64,000 nt of DNA from NCBI GenBank assembly GCA_014529385.2, contig CM043968.1, forward strand, positions 30,165,013-30,229,012, given 5' to 3'. This document shows positions 1 through 10,180 of this stretch, in pieces. This DNA is from Adiantum capillus-veneris. Its lineage: Eukaryota; Streptophyta; Polypodiopsida; Polypodiales; Pteridaceae. The notes beneath the pieces are model-generated. The model did no database searches, had not been told where the DNA came from, and saw only the letters and a program-made list of their open reading frames with translations. Every line of letters starts with the position of its first letter. Within the stretch, counting starts at the first letter, position 1. The position numbers and the translations under genes are program-made.

Positions 1-898
1 GGTCTATGGCTATCCTCCTCGAGAGTTTCATCAGGGTCAATAAAAATAGGTCTAGTTTTGCGCACACTCTTTTCCCTTATTGAATCTCTATTCATCTCCG
101 GGCTTGGAATTTGCATTTCAAGAACTACCGAAGATGTTGCAGGTGACAAAAAAAAAGCTTGTAGTTTGTGTATTGATTGTTGTGTTTTTGGTCTTTGTCT
201 AACACATTGTGTTTTTTGTTAAAGGTGACAACCTATTTTGGATAGAGAAGGTGTGTAGAGCATCTAACTTACTTATTTATCGATGTGAGGTAGTTATGCA
301 TCACTCTCCTTACGGATATGTTGAGGTTGGCGGAGATCGTCATGAGGTTGTGGCTCTAGTATATGATTTATGTATGCATTTAAGGTTAAATAATACTATT
401 CTTGCTATTTTATGCTTTTTGTTTTTGCAGTGTGATAGTTTGATGTTGTTCTTCATTCACATGCGTGGAGTTCTACCACCTGTTTACATTGTTGAAAGTA
501 CACCCTTTTTTCATGCTGTAGGTATGACTCCTACAGATACCATCATGCGGCACTACATGCCAGAGACAGCATATGCGGTGATGGAGTCCGGGCTACCTTG
601 GCGTGGGTCTATGCAACGTTGTTCTTCATTTATTTCTTCCTTGGTGGAGCTCCTTTGTCGGCCTAAGGGCATATGCTTAGAGTTTGGTTGTGGGACAGCT
701 CCAGTTCTTCGGGCGTGTTTATGCTCTGGTCGTGCATGTGCATCCTTGGATAGTGATGCGGCTTTGATTTTGACGTATGTGCTGCCGATACTTCAGTCTC
801 AGTCTAGTGGGCGAGAGAGACGGGAGGCATCGACATCTGCAGATGTGGTGGATGAAGGAGACATACCATTGGATGGAAACCCGTTTGATGACTTGTGA
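1..898 (+). CDS. 3' part of an intron-containing gene, beta-class amino-methyltransferase-like protein
   Basis: The frame is open from base 1 to a TGA at 896-898 once two introns are removed (exons 1-142, 225-358, 431-898), giving 247 C-terminal residues; the start lies outside the window. Residues 175-181 (LEFGCGT) followed by an acidic turn at 199-201 (DSD) look like the SAM-binding motif I (FxGxG, then D/E) of class I methyltransferases. A SPYGY stretch at about residues 75-79 resembles catalytic motif IV ((D/N/S)PPY) with one proline missing. Motif IV before motif I is the permuted order of beta-class N4/N6 amino-methyltransferases. This family includes bacterial DNA methylases and the N4-cytosine methyltransferase reported from Marchantia. 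The acidic tail (GDIPLDGNPFDDL) ends the protein. Domain identity and DNA as substrate are inference. It could be an inactive relative, but the intact spliced frame argues against a random ORF. Confidence 0.55.
143..224 (+). other. Intron of the methyltransferase-like gene (phase 1)
   Basis: An 82-nt interval starts GTGACA after GCAG and ends TTAAAG. Removing it joins codon G|GT and keeps the frame open from base 1 into the downstream exon. The interval itself carries stop codons in the upstream exon frame, for example TAG near 172. Confidence 0.6.
359..430 (+). other. Intron of the methyltransferase-like gene (phase 0)
   Basis: A 72-nt T-rich interval starts GTATATG and ends TTTTTGCAG, a good plant acceptor. 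It is a multiple of three without a stop, so it can be read through. The peptide it would add is leucine-rich and interrupts the motif IV-like region, so splicing is the better reading. Confidence 0.55.
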
Positions 899-1517
899 GC
901 ATTTTATTTTGTCATGGATTCTTATGCACATGGACATACTTCATACTACATACATGTGTTTTCCTAATTTTTATCTCTTGACATACATTTGGGTTTTAGG
1001 ATACTAGTATATTTACCTACCATGGTATGACATCATAGTAGGTTGTTGATGTAGTTATGTGTATTTTTGTGGTCATTTCCATTGAGTTGATCTTTGATGA
1101 ATTAATTTTTGTTTCATTGAATTGCCTTGCCGGTATACATTGAGGCACAAGTAAGAAGGATGGTGCGAGACCCCAGATACGATATGCATCCTCTCAACAA
1201 GCCACATAAAAGACATGTCTTAATTGATAATGAGTGTGATTCGTCATCATAAAAGTTTGTTGAAATGAAGAGACAATGTTTTTTTTTAAAATGACGTTCT
1301 TTTATGTTCGTTGTAGAATTCTTGTGTCGTCCTTATTTTTGGAAATTTTATGCGTGCAGAAATTGTTTACAATTCTCTCACTCTTTCTCTTGTATGCCAT
1401 TTTGTATGCGATGCAGTCCAATGTTGCAATACAATAGTGTTTTTAAGAAATGATGTTAATTTTTGTTCGTTGTAGCTATCTTGTAGGTTCCTTCTTTTTT
1501 CCTTATCTTGTACAGAA
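899..1517 (+). other. 3' flank of the first gene, possible extra exon at 1121-1252
   Basis: T-rich sequence expected of a 3' UTR. A short open stretch at 1121-1252 ends in TAA; its last 37 codons are basic and then acidic, ending in a serine run (ECDSSS). A splice donor (TTGTGAGC) overlaps the stop of the first gene and an acceptor-like GGTTTTAG lies near 1000, so an alternative 3' exon cannot be excluded. No other feature is seen. Confidence 0.25.
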
Positions 1518-1518
1518 C

Positions 1519-1591
<73 letters not shown>
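1518..1591. repeat. Compound (CT)n(AC)n microsatellite
   Basis: About 23 bp of CT dinucleotides run directly into about 50 bp of AC dinucleotides. The low-complexity ORFs read from it are artefacts. Confidence 0.95.
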
Positions 1592-1592
<1 letters not shown>

Positions 1593-1644
1593 TATTTGTA
1601 ACTAAGTCTCGCTCGGGGTTTGTAGTTCGCTCGGTGTATGGTAA

Positions 1645-2880
1645 GACTCTTGATTGAGAATGAGAATCTCAAGACGACACTTGAGATGCAAACAATGTAA
1701 ACTCTCTCTTGTGGACTTGAATGCTTTGAAGGAGCGCATGAGCAAAGTGGAGAATGACCATGTATTGAAAGAGGAGAAATTTGACACCATGAGAGTGTAT
1801 ATTATGACATGAAAAAGGTATGCACAAACAAATCTTGGGTTGTTGTATGCAATAGCAATGTGGTTCCTAATTCCTCCCTCATGCAAACTATGCCTCAAAC
1901 AAAGAATGTTGAGAATGTGAATGTAGAGGAGTTGAAGGAACGAGGGAGACATTCCAAGTCTTATAATATTGTTATTTGTGGAATTCTTGAAGAGAAGTTA
2001 GAGACACCTCCTTCTCTTTCCCTTGTTATCAAATATTTCTTCAAAACCCACTTTGATGTGTCAAGAGTTATGTTTTATAGAGCACATAGAGTAAGCAAGC
2101 AAGGAGCTCCCCGCTTGGGAGAACAACCATTGTATGCGCCATGCCAGATGAGAGCAAATGAAAGATTATCCTTGATAATAGTTGGATTTATTTGAGGAAG
2201 ACAAAATGTTTTATATGTGAATATTGCATTATTAAGCAAAAAAATATGCATCACAAGACTGATGAGGAGGAGAGAAATAAGGGAAAAAAAAAGATCTCTC
2301 ATGAAGAAAGGTGCCCAAGGAGGAGGCAAGTCCCTCGAGTAAATAGGAAAGTGCAACCTATGAGACCAAGCTACAATTGAAAGTATGCTTTTGGAATTGC
2401 AATGGGTACGCACGGAATGCAGAGATTGGCATAGATGAACTAACAAGCAAAGTCAATGTTGTACTTCTCGTTGAAACTTACATGCATGATACACAAAGGA
2501 TTAATGGATGGAGGATTATACTGTAATTTGATTGATTTGGTTAAAAAATCTCAAGAAACAAAGACGGAAATGAGGGGTAGCATGTATGGTTAAGAAAGGA
2601 TTGGAAGATTTTGTATTAATTGTGAAAGATGCCAATTTTTATGTATAGTTAAAAATTATGACACCAAAAAGAGCACCCATTTTTGTAGCCGGTTGCTCCA
2701 TGCATTTTAATGCTAAGAGGATGTTTTTTGACATATAAAAGATGTTGGTGAATATGGAGGGTCCAAGGTGTTTCTCTTGCAATGGGGGGTCCAAGGCGAT
2801 GGTGATATAGCAAACACTAATGATTCAAAAGGTCACGATGGTTCCTCATTAGCATGTTTGGAACTCCTAAATACGCACAT
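1645..2880 (+). pseudogene. Degenerate LINE (L1-type): ORF1 remnant plus ORF2 endonuclease
   Basis: The first part carries L1-type ORF1 traits in shifting frames. There is a coiled-coil-like stretch (ALKERMSKVEN, about 1718-1750), an RNA-binding core (SYNIVICGI at about 1960; YRAHRVSKQGAPR at about 2075-2110) and a C-terminal piece around 2170-2260 (NSWIYLRKTKCFI). From about 2378 an endonuclease/exonuclease/phosphatase (AP endonuclease) domain begins: VCFWNCNGYARN, then VVLLVETYMHD, then IFVAGCSMHF at about 2670-2700, and a GDGDIANTND stretch near 2800 that corresponds to the GDFN motif. At least five stops or frame changes make it non-functional. No reverse transcriptase follows; the homology ends near an AG tract at 2894. 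In L1-type elements this nuclease nicks the target site. Confidence 0.65.
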
Positions 2881-2891
2881 GTGCATGCAGG

Positions 2892-2893
<2 letters not shown>

Positions 2894-2933
<40 letters not shown>
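2894..2933. repeat. (AG)20 microsatellite
   Basis: Uninterrupted AG run directly after the LINE endonuclease remnant. Confidence 0.95.
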
Positions 2934-2938
<5 letters not shown>

Positions 2939-3330
2939 CTTTAAACTCCTATGGGATATGCTGTGAAATGGAACTATACTATTGATATAGTGATCAAGAC
3001 TAAGCACACTCCCTAACAAAAAATAGCATAACGTAGATGATGAAGAATTCGGGGATCAATGCACATCCAAAACACTTTCATTTTGTGTTGTTTAACTATC
3101 TCTTCAATTAGGAGACATTTATAGACATTAATGCCTTTTTTTCCAGTAATATCTCCTTTGAAATAGTTTTGGGGGAGGACACACAGTTTTCGGGGAGGAC
3201 ACACACATCAAAGGTACAAGCAAAACATCCCCACAATCACACCTTGGAGTCCCACAAGCATAGAAAAGGGCCAAAAATAATTGTTGCAATGCATGGAGAG
3301 GCGACGAGAGATGGGGTAGTAGTAGGTAAT
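2934..3330. other. Non-coding, no feature recognised
   Basis: A short tandem duplication of TTTTGGGGGAGGACACACA lies at about 3166-3205. Otherwise nothing supportable. Confidence 0.4.
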
Positions 3331-3735
3331 ATGTGCTCCATACTTTAAATGAGAGAAGAGAATGGAAATAGAAAGGGCTTAAAAATTGAAATTCCTATTC
3401 CACTGTTGTTTTCAATGTGGAACATCATGTCGTTTTTATGTGGGTGGGACCGGTATATGAGTGTTTTTGTGTACTACTTTTTAGTGAGTGTGCAATGTGT
3501 GCACAAGCGCAACCTATTATATCTATAACCATTGAATAATGTGTGAAACAAAACTGTGTGTGTTTTTTGAGCGGGGGAGGTGATGTGGTAGGGTGCATAT
3601 AATTGTGTATGTTGCTCGAAATTCTTATTTAATAGTAGCTCCTTTTCAGTCAGATCTTGTAATATCCGCGTGTGTATGGTTGGTTGTTCCTCATGACTGA
3701 CTTGGGGCAAGAAATTTTCCATTAAGCTTTATGTT
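3331..3735. repeat. Direct repeat, copy 1 (LTR-like)
   Basis: About 400 bp, starting TGTGCTCCATACTTTAAATG and ending near AAATTTTCCATTAAGCTT, is repeated at 4106-4497. It contains a TATA-like TTATTTAATAG. Direct repeats of this size around a short interior suggest a TRIM-like element or two related solo LTRs. Confidence 0.5.
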
Positions 3736-4105
3736 TATATGCTATGCAATGAGAAACGATCCCAAGAAAAACACAAAACCTGTAGTATCATAAACACCCT
3801 GTAAGACTTTGAATAAAATGTCTATACTGCAAGGATAATTACTATCCTTTACCTTGGATAGTAGCTTTAAAAAATTACAGTAGTCTCAAGGCTATCTTTG
3901 ATGAGTAGATCATCAACTACATTATTCATGAAGTAGAAGCTTGTCAAACAATAATAATGCAATGAATGAAGTATCAATATGTCAGGTATACCCAATTTGA
4001 GCAGTCTCCTTAAATATATTTGCTATCAATCTCTACTCACATGCTAACCGGACCTATTTCCTAGTAGTTGACACTCTTGCAAGTTCATATTTTACTTAGA
4101 ATTAT
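3736..4105. other. Spacer between two direct repeats, non-coding
   Basis: About 370 bp with no ORF of note and no convincing primer-binding site after the left repeat. If the repeats are LTRs this would be the interior of a miniature retrotransposon. Confidence 0.3.
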
Positions 4106-4497
4106 GTGCTTCATACTTTAAATGAGAGAAGAGAGTGAAAATAGAAAGGCCTAAATATTGAAATGCCTATCCACTGTTGTTTTTAGTGTGGAATATCATG
4201 TCGTTTTTATGTGTGTAAGACCGGTATATGAGTGTTTTTGTGTATACTTTTAGTGAGTCTGCAATGTGTGCACAAGCGCCACCTAACCATTGAATAATGT
4301 GTGAGACAAAAATGCGTGTGTTTTTTGAGCGGGGGAGGCAATGTGGTCGGGTGTAGGTAACTACGTATGTTGCTCGAAATTCTTATATAATAGTAGCTCC
4401 CTTTTAGCCCGATCTTGTATCATCCCTGTGTGTATGGTTGGTTGCTCCTCATGGGTGAGTTGGCATGAAATTTTCCATTAAGCTTAATGTTCCACTA
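4106..4497. repeat. Direct repeat, copy 2 (LTR-like)
   Basis: Aligns by eye along its whole length with 3331-3735, with small indels (TGTGCTTCATACTTTAAATG at the start, CATTAAGCTTAATG at the end) and contains TTATATAATAGTAGCTCCC. Confidence 0.5.
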
Positions 4498-4861
4498 AGA
4501 AAACAAAAACTATTACAAATATCTCAGTATTGTTTGTTTCAGAATTTAAAGGTCTCTTGGCTTTTCTTGAGGGAAACTTTGAAATCTACCTATGTTCTGC
4601 ATTTAAGCCTGTGAAAAATACTATACAATGAGACTAGGATTGTTTACAATGAAGAACAAAGGGAAAGCATTAACAAAGGCTTGAGAGTTGAAACTCAAAA
4701 ACTTTATTGTATAATGTGCATTAAATAGAAGGGGTTTTTTATTTTATTTTATTTTATTTTTTTACTTAAAGAAGTGGTTTTTTAATCGACAATTTTAAGA
4801 CATCCATAAGTTTTGCAAAAAAAGGGGTCATTTTATTACCTCAAATATAAGTAAAGGAAGG
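4498..4861. other. AT-rich non-coding flank of the gypsy insertion
   Basis: An ATTTT pentanucleotide run lies at about 4738-4760. No coding or repeat match was seen otherwise. Confidence 0.4.
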
Positions 4862-5508
4862 TGTAACATTTAATGCACTAGTAACTTATGTGTAGCGGAA
4901 ATTGATAACATAGTGAGCATTTCATTAGGAACTTGCATAGATAGAGTACTTAATTTGAGAAAGCAACATAGCAATTTACACGTAGCTAATTTGGCATTGA
5001 CAATACTTGAAAAGAGAGAGAAATAGAACAACTGACAACAACTGAAGACTGGATTTACATGGAGCCAGTTCCCCCTCATAAAGGCTTTGTATTATAGCTT
5101 CTCCCATCAAAGGAGACTTTTGTACAATACAATCTTTGTGTTCCTTGATAAAACTAGTTGGTGTAATGAAGATGGAAGCTTCATACACAAAATTATGCTT
5201 GAAAAACACACCTAGTGTCCATAGCCTCAGTCCCAAGACCTCGCAGACCTTCAAAAATGGTGAGGGCTAGCAGGGAATGAGGATAGAATGAGAGGAAGAA
5301 GAGGTATTTTACGAGAAAGAAGTATTATCCTCACATAATCACTCTATTAGCATAGCTTAGCTTAGTAATTAGCATGGTAGAGGAGATGAGCATGCCATTG
5401 AAGCGTGGCTCTTGGTTGGATTTTCATTCCATAGCCAAGAGTTGTTAGTGTAGGCCTCTACTTCTCAATGCTTGGAGAAGGAGATGGAGTTCTTCTTGCA
5501 CACATGAG

Positions 5509-5546
<38 letters not shown>

Positions 5547-6398
5547 CATTGTTAGAGTAAAATGTAGCCTTCTCTCTCATCTTGGTTGACCCCTCTTGCT
5601 AATTGCTCATGCTGGCATCCCATTGGCTCCTGTAAAGCTTAGCCAATCACAAATTAAAAGCATAATTGCCAACCTTGTGACATGTGTCCCCCTTTCCCCT
5701 TTTGTGAGAGCTTTAGGTAATTAAATAATTCAATTAAACTCTCATTGGACCTCTTAGTCTTATGGCCAATAGGAATCAGGCAAGCCATTGGGCTGCTGAA
5801 TGCTCATTGGACCCATTGGTAGACTGTCCAATAGTCTTCTAGGAAGCTGAATTTTTATTGGTTCTTTTATCAAGCATTTTTAAATTGATAGAATAAACTT
5901 ACTCTAGCCTAATTCTCATTGGTACACCTCTCTGGCCATCCAATAGGATTTGAGGAAAGCTTGGGGGCAACTGGCCTAGGAGCTTGACATGTGTCTAGTA
6001 GTCCCTTTGTGTAAAGGGAGAGCTTTGGAGTGTGTGTGTGTGTGTGTGTGTGTATTTCTCTCCCATCTCCTACTCTCATGGCTCGCCTTTTCCTTGATAG
6101 GGATGTGGGAAGACTTTTTAGTCTCCCCATGACCATCCAACGTTTTCCCCTATATTAGCCTTTGGACGATTGAATAAAAAATTAGGAACCTTAGCCTATG
6201 GAAGTCTTAATGGGACTGAACGTTAGGTCTTTTAAGCCCCATTGAAGTACATTTCTCTTTTGTAGGCTGTCCCCCTTTGGATCCCTATTTTCCCTCCTTT
6301 GGATCCCTGACTTTACTCCCCTGGTACTTCCCCATATTAAATGACCAGTTTAACATGAGAAAATCATTTGGGAGTATTAGATATTAGTTTTTATGACA
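4862..6398 (-). repeat. 3' LTR of the chromovirus
   Basis: Pairs with 12194-13752. Contains a (GT)17 tract at 5510-5544, a second GT tract near 6031-6052, and a dense cluster of CCAAT/ATTGG boxes at 5615-5950. Confidence 0.9.
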
Positions 6399-6413
6399 TT
6401 ACCCCTCTCTTGA
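6399..6413 (-). promoter_or_regulatory. Polypurine tract of the chromovirus
   Basis: On the minus strand AAGAGAGGGGTAA lies directly before the LTR start (TGTCATAA), the position of the plus-strand primer for reverse transcription. Confidence 0.7.
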
Positions 6414-6789
6414 AATTATAGTCGTCCTCAACTATGAGGTAGAGAAGATAAAGCCTAGTCATTAGTCCATTTACGTGGGTAGAGGATCCCTATTATACCC
6501 TACGACACCGTTCTAGAATGGATGACTAGTCCATTTGATGCTTGAGAGCCTTAGCTGCCCGCAAGCGTGTTTGCACATTAGTCTGTATCAATCTTCCATA
6601 GTAGAGTGACAAGATCTACTTGGTGTTCAAGAGACGTCGTCTCCACAAACATGATTCTAAGCATGCATACTCATTAACATGTGTACACAATAAAGAAAAA
6701 GAGAGTCTTATAAGACAAAAACTTTGTTAATTTATACACATTCACAATTTCTTACTCTAGGGAATCATTGTAAGCATTGACAAGGTCTA
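6414..6789 (-). other. Chromovirus 3' untranslated stretch
   Basis: Between the end of the chromodomain and the polypurine tract; no ORF or motif was recognised. Confidence 0.4.
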
Positions 6790-7167
6790 GCCTTTAATTG
6801 TGTGCCTTGCATCCATCTAGCATCTTCAAAATGATAATTTTTAAACTTGATAAGATATCATCGGATAGTCTTTCCGTCTCGTAATACCTTGTCTTTGTGT
6901 TGAAGAATGGACTCGAGCTGCAGCACCTCTTCTTGGTTCTTGATCTCCAGCGGGTCTTCAATAGTTGCTTCTTGAGGTGGCTCTCCTTCGTAAGGCTTTA
7001 GTAGGCTCACGTGGAAAGCATTTTGTATGAGCCAATGGCTAGGCAACTTGAGTTGATAGGCCATCTCATTGATTGGTCTAAGAATTTGGAAGGGACCATA
7101 GTACCTTTTTGCTAACTTAGCATAGTACTTTTGGTGTCCTGTAGGATTTTTGCCCGTTGTGTGTCTT
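6790..7167 (-). pseudogene. Chromovirus integrase C-terminus and chromodomain
   Basis: Reading right to left: [19 protein letters not shown] and [12 protein letters not shown] form the GPY/F-type integrase C-terminal module. Then [10 protein letters not shown] and, after an in-frame TGA, YLIKFKNYHFEDARW give a chromodomain ending near 6790. Chromodomains guide integration by binding chromatin marks. The TGA interrupts the chromodomain, and the link to the integrase core is broken by the element at 7168-7917. Confidence 0.8.
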
Positions 7168-7917
7168 CTCGGGGGATTCACCATGGAAAACTTACCGCAC
7201 CACGTAAGTGCAGGGGAGGGGTTTTTTTGTACAAGTTACATAAGTGTATAAGTTAGGGACAACTCCCCAATAATATATCTCCCAAGCTTAAAAATAAGGG
7301 AGGGGGGGTATCATATTTGGGGGGACAGAAGTAAGAAAAGGGAAAAATGAGAGGAAATTTTTGTGTTTCAAAATCATGGCTTTCCAAAAGAGTCTCCCCT
7401 CGAACTTGTGAGTCAATAGCTACAAAGATACATGCAAGAACTAAGATTGCTTTGTATCAACTTCTTGTTTTGTGATTATAGTTCATTTGTTGAGGGATGA
7501 AAGCTATAAAGAGTTTGTATATATGCAAATTTACACGGAGAACTTTATAACCATGTTTTTGAGTAATTTAGATGGATCAAAATTGGATGAGTAGCTAGAG
7601 TGAAGGCTGATCGAGCACATAGTTTGAAAGTTAAACTAAAAGACATTGAGGGCACATCTAGTTATCAACAGAAGTGGTTCCTTAGTATGTTGCTAGTCAC
7701 TATGCTACACACTCTTTGACTAAGTTTACTAAGCTAGATCATGTAAGACCTAATTTTTTTAATGTAAGACAGGGGTATGATAGTTTTCTTCATTGAATGT
7801 TGTGTAAGTGTAGAAAGGGGGGTCATATTCCCTAATATGAGTTGTATATAGGGTTTTTATCAAAGTTGTCCGCTCGCAGGTGGCGTCCTATTTTGTATAT
7901 AGAGTGAATCCCCTGGA
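7168..7917. mobile_element. 750-bp non-autonomous DNA transposon (hAT-like MITE) inside the integrase
   Basis: Terminal inverted repeats CTCGGGGGATTCAC (7168-7181) and, on the other strand, TCCAGGGGATTCAC (7904-7917) match at 11 of 14 bases. They are flanked by 8-bp duplications TGTGTCTT (7160-7167) and TGTGCCTT (7918-7925), 7 of 8 identical. On the coding strand the integrase text breaks exactly here: KARLRH on one side, [11 protein letters not shown] on the other. An 8-bp target duplication with a CAGGG-like end is typical of hAT elements. No transposase ORF is visible inside. Confidence 0.7.
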
Positions 7918-8926
7918 TGTGCCTTAATCGAGCCTTGAAAAACTTAAGCAAGACCCAATCATTTTGTATAAAGGTTAGGGCTCTTCTGTGCTTAACAACA
8001 ACCACCTTTTGCCTTGCTGAGAGATGGATATAGCATCCTTAATCTTTAGAAAGATTCTTGCAGGTCTCGAATATATTCATCTATAACGAAGATATTTCCA
8101 TGTACTTTGAGTAGCAAGGGACTTTTTGATCTTCCCTCTATCACCTCAAAAGGTGCTTTTCCCATGGAAGTATGTACAATGTTATTGTAAGCATACTCCA
8201 CTAAGGGTAAGTACTTCTCCCATTGGGACTTTTGATCTACTTCTGTGACATAAGCTTTTAGTAGATCAAGAATGGTTAGGTTAGCTATTTCACTTTGGCC
8301 ATCCATTTGGGGATGATAGGCCAAAGAGAAGTTTAGCTTTGTACCTAAATTCTCAAGAGAACCTTCTAAAAATTACTAGTCATTCTAGAATCTCTATCCG
8401 AGACTATGGACATTGGCAAGCCGTGGTACTTGAAGATTTTTGATATAGAGAGGGTTTCCATTTGATGGGCTTTGATAATCTTTTTGACTGGTATGAAATG
8501 TGCTTGTTTGCTAAACCTGTCTACTATCGTCCATATTCCTGTATTCCCATGGATAGACTTGGGCAATCCAAAGATAAAATCCATGGATATGGTCTCCCAA
8601 CTTTCATAGGCTATGGCGTGCCCTTCTTGGAGCAAAACAGCTCCAAGGTAATCACCACAAGAGTAGCATTGGACCTCAAATGGATTTGAAAGATTTGGCA
8701 GTGTAACCACAGATTGAGAGATAAGCTTCTCAAAAGCATTGTTCTCCTTGGTGGACCATGTATACCTAATGTTTCTCTTTGTTAGCTCATGTAATGGTCC
8801 TGCAATTTGTGAGAAATTTTCTATGAAGCGTCTATAGTATGCACAAATATCTATAAAGCTTCTTAGTTTATGTAGATTCCTTGGATTAGGCCATCCTTTT
8901 ATTACCTCTAGCTTTGATGGATCCAT
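7918..8926 (-). pseudogene. Chromovirus RNase H end and integrase core
   Basis: The 186-codon stretch 8926-8366 covers the RT/RNase H connection (KLRSFIDICAYYRRFI), a shortened RNase H (SCGDYLGAVLLQEG) and the integrase start (SMDFIFGLPKS, VDRFSKQAHF, VSDRDSRMTSNF). After a frameshift, 8324-8046 continues with MAYHPQMDGQSE, where the E is the third acidic residue of the DD35E triad, and YAYNNIVHTSMGKAPFE. Then 8045-7918 encodes NDWVLLKFFKARLRH up to the MITE. RNase H is missing much of its length, so an internal deletion is likely. Confidence 0.8.
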
Positions 8927-9640
8927 TTGGATGCCATCTTGAGAGATAATATGACCTAAATACTAAATCTCTTGTAAGAAGAGATCACTTTTCTTTCGAT
9001 TAATATAAAGTCTATTCTCTCGTAAAAAACTTGAAATATTACCTGGAGATGTTGCTTGTGTTTGTCTAATGAATTAGATTAGATGATTATATCATCAAAG
9101 AACACTCCATTAAAGGTTTAGTGAAGCCTGAATAACTTCTCCATCAAGCGGTTAAATGTGTCTGGTGCATTGGTCAAGCCAAAGGCATGACAATGTATTC
9201 GTAAAGACCAAACGTAGTGCAAAATGTGGTCTTTACAATGTCTTGATTAACTATCCTTATTTGATGGTAGCCACTTTTTAGTCAATTCTACTGAAGTAGG
9301 TTGACCCTTGTAGCTTATCAAATAAGTCTTCTACCCATGGAACGGGAAACCTATTCTTGATAGTGATTCTACTTAGTGCTCTATAGTCGACACACATACG
9401 ATATGTGCCATCTTTCTTTTGCACTAATAACGGGTGAACAAAATGGAGATGAGCTAGGCTTAACCATGCCTTTCTCAACTAACTCATGCACTTGCCGCAT
9501 AATCTCCTCTTGTTGAACTTGGGAAACTCTATAAGGAGGTTTATTAGGCGGTGAACTTCTTGGAAGAAGTTCAATTGCATGGTCGTCATTGCCTTGTTTG
9601 GGAGGTGGTTCACAAGGGATATCATCAATAACCATCTTGG
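8927..9640 (-). pseudogene. Chromovirus reverse transcriptase
   Basis: PYRVSQVQQEEIMRQVHELV and KPSSSPFCSPVI (9560-9430), then FVHPLLVQKKDGTYRMCVDY and FPVPWVEDLFDKLQG, match RT blocks 1-3. The catalytic box appears as VFFDDII (about 9085-9108, the YxDD motif), followed by an in-frame stop. Several frame changes lie between 9280 and 8930. Its role was to copy element RNA into DNA in cytoplasmic particles; this copy is inactive. Confidence 0.8.
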
Positions 9641-10165
9641 AACCCCTTGAGGAAATTGGATAACTCTAATTCCTTTTGATTATTTATATTTTCTTCTGTT
9701 AAAGCATTAGGTTCATTTTGAGGATCTTTAACAAAAGTCGTGTACACGGAAATAGAGCTCTTTATTGACTTATTGAAAGCTTGCTTATGTACAAGAGGTA
9801 TGGTACTACCCAACTCCTTAGAATCTATGTACATATCTTTTTCCCTGAACCTAAAGTAGATTTGTCTTTCAGGGTATTTAACATTGGGAGCCATGCGATC
9901 AAACCATGGTGCCCCTAGGATTACATCCTCGTGCTTGAGAGGAGAGATAAAGAAATCCTCCTTGTCCACATAGCTTTGGACATGGAGCTTCAATTTTTCA
10001 ATTAAGGGAGTGACTGAGGCTTCTTGCCCCTTGAAAGCACCATTGGCAGGTAGACATCTCCCATCTCATAGGCTTGGATGCCTATCTTGGTGGCCAACTC
10101 TATGGATATGAAATTGTGAGTAGAACCACGGTCAAAGAGAATAAATTACCTTTCCCCAATAATTG
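9625..10165 (-). pseudogene. Chromovirus aspartic protease
   Basis: FDRGSTHNFIS (about 10095-10130) occupies the place of the retropepsin active site DSGxTxxF, with the serine changed to arginine. Downstream are KLHVQSYV and DVILGAPWF (the ILGxxW-type motif of gypsy proteases) and RQIYFRFREKD. The protease would cleave the Gag-Pol precursor. The DRG substitution and a frame break after it suggest inactivity. Confidence 0.7.
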
Positions 10166-10180
10166 CATAGAGGAGATCCT

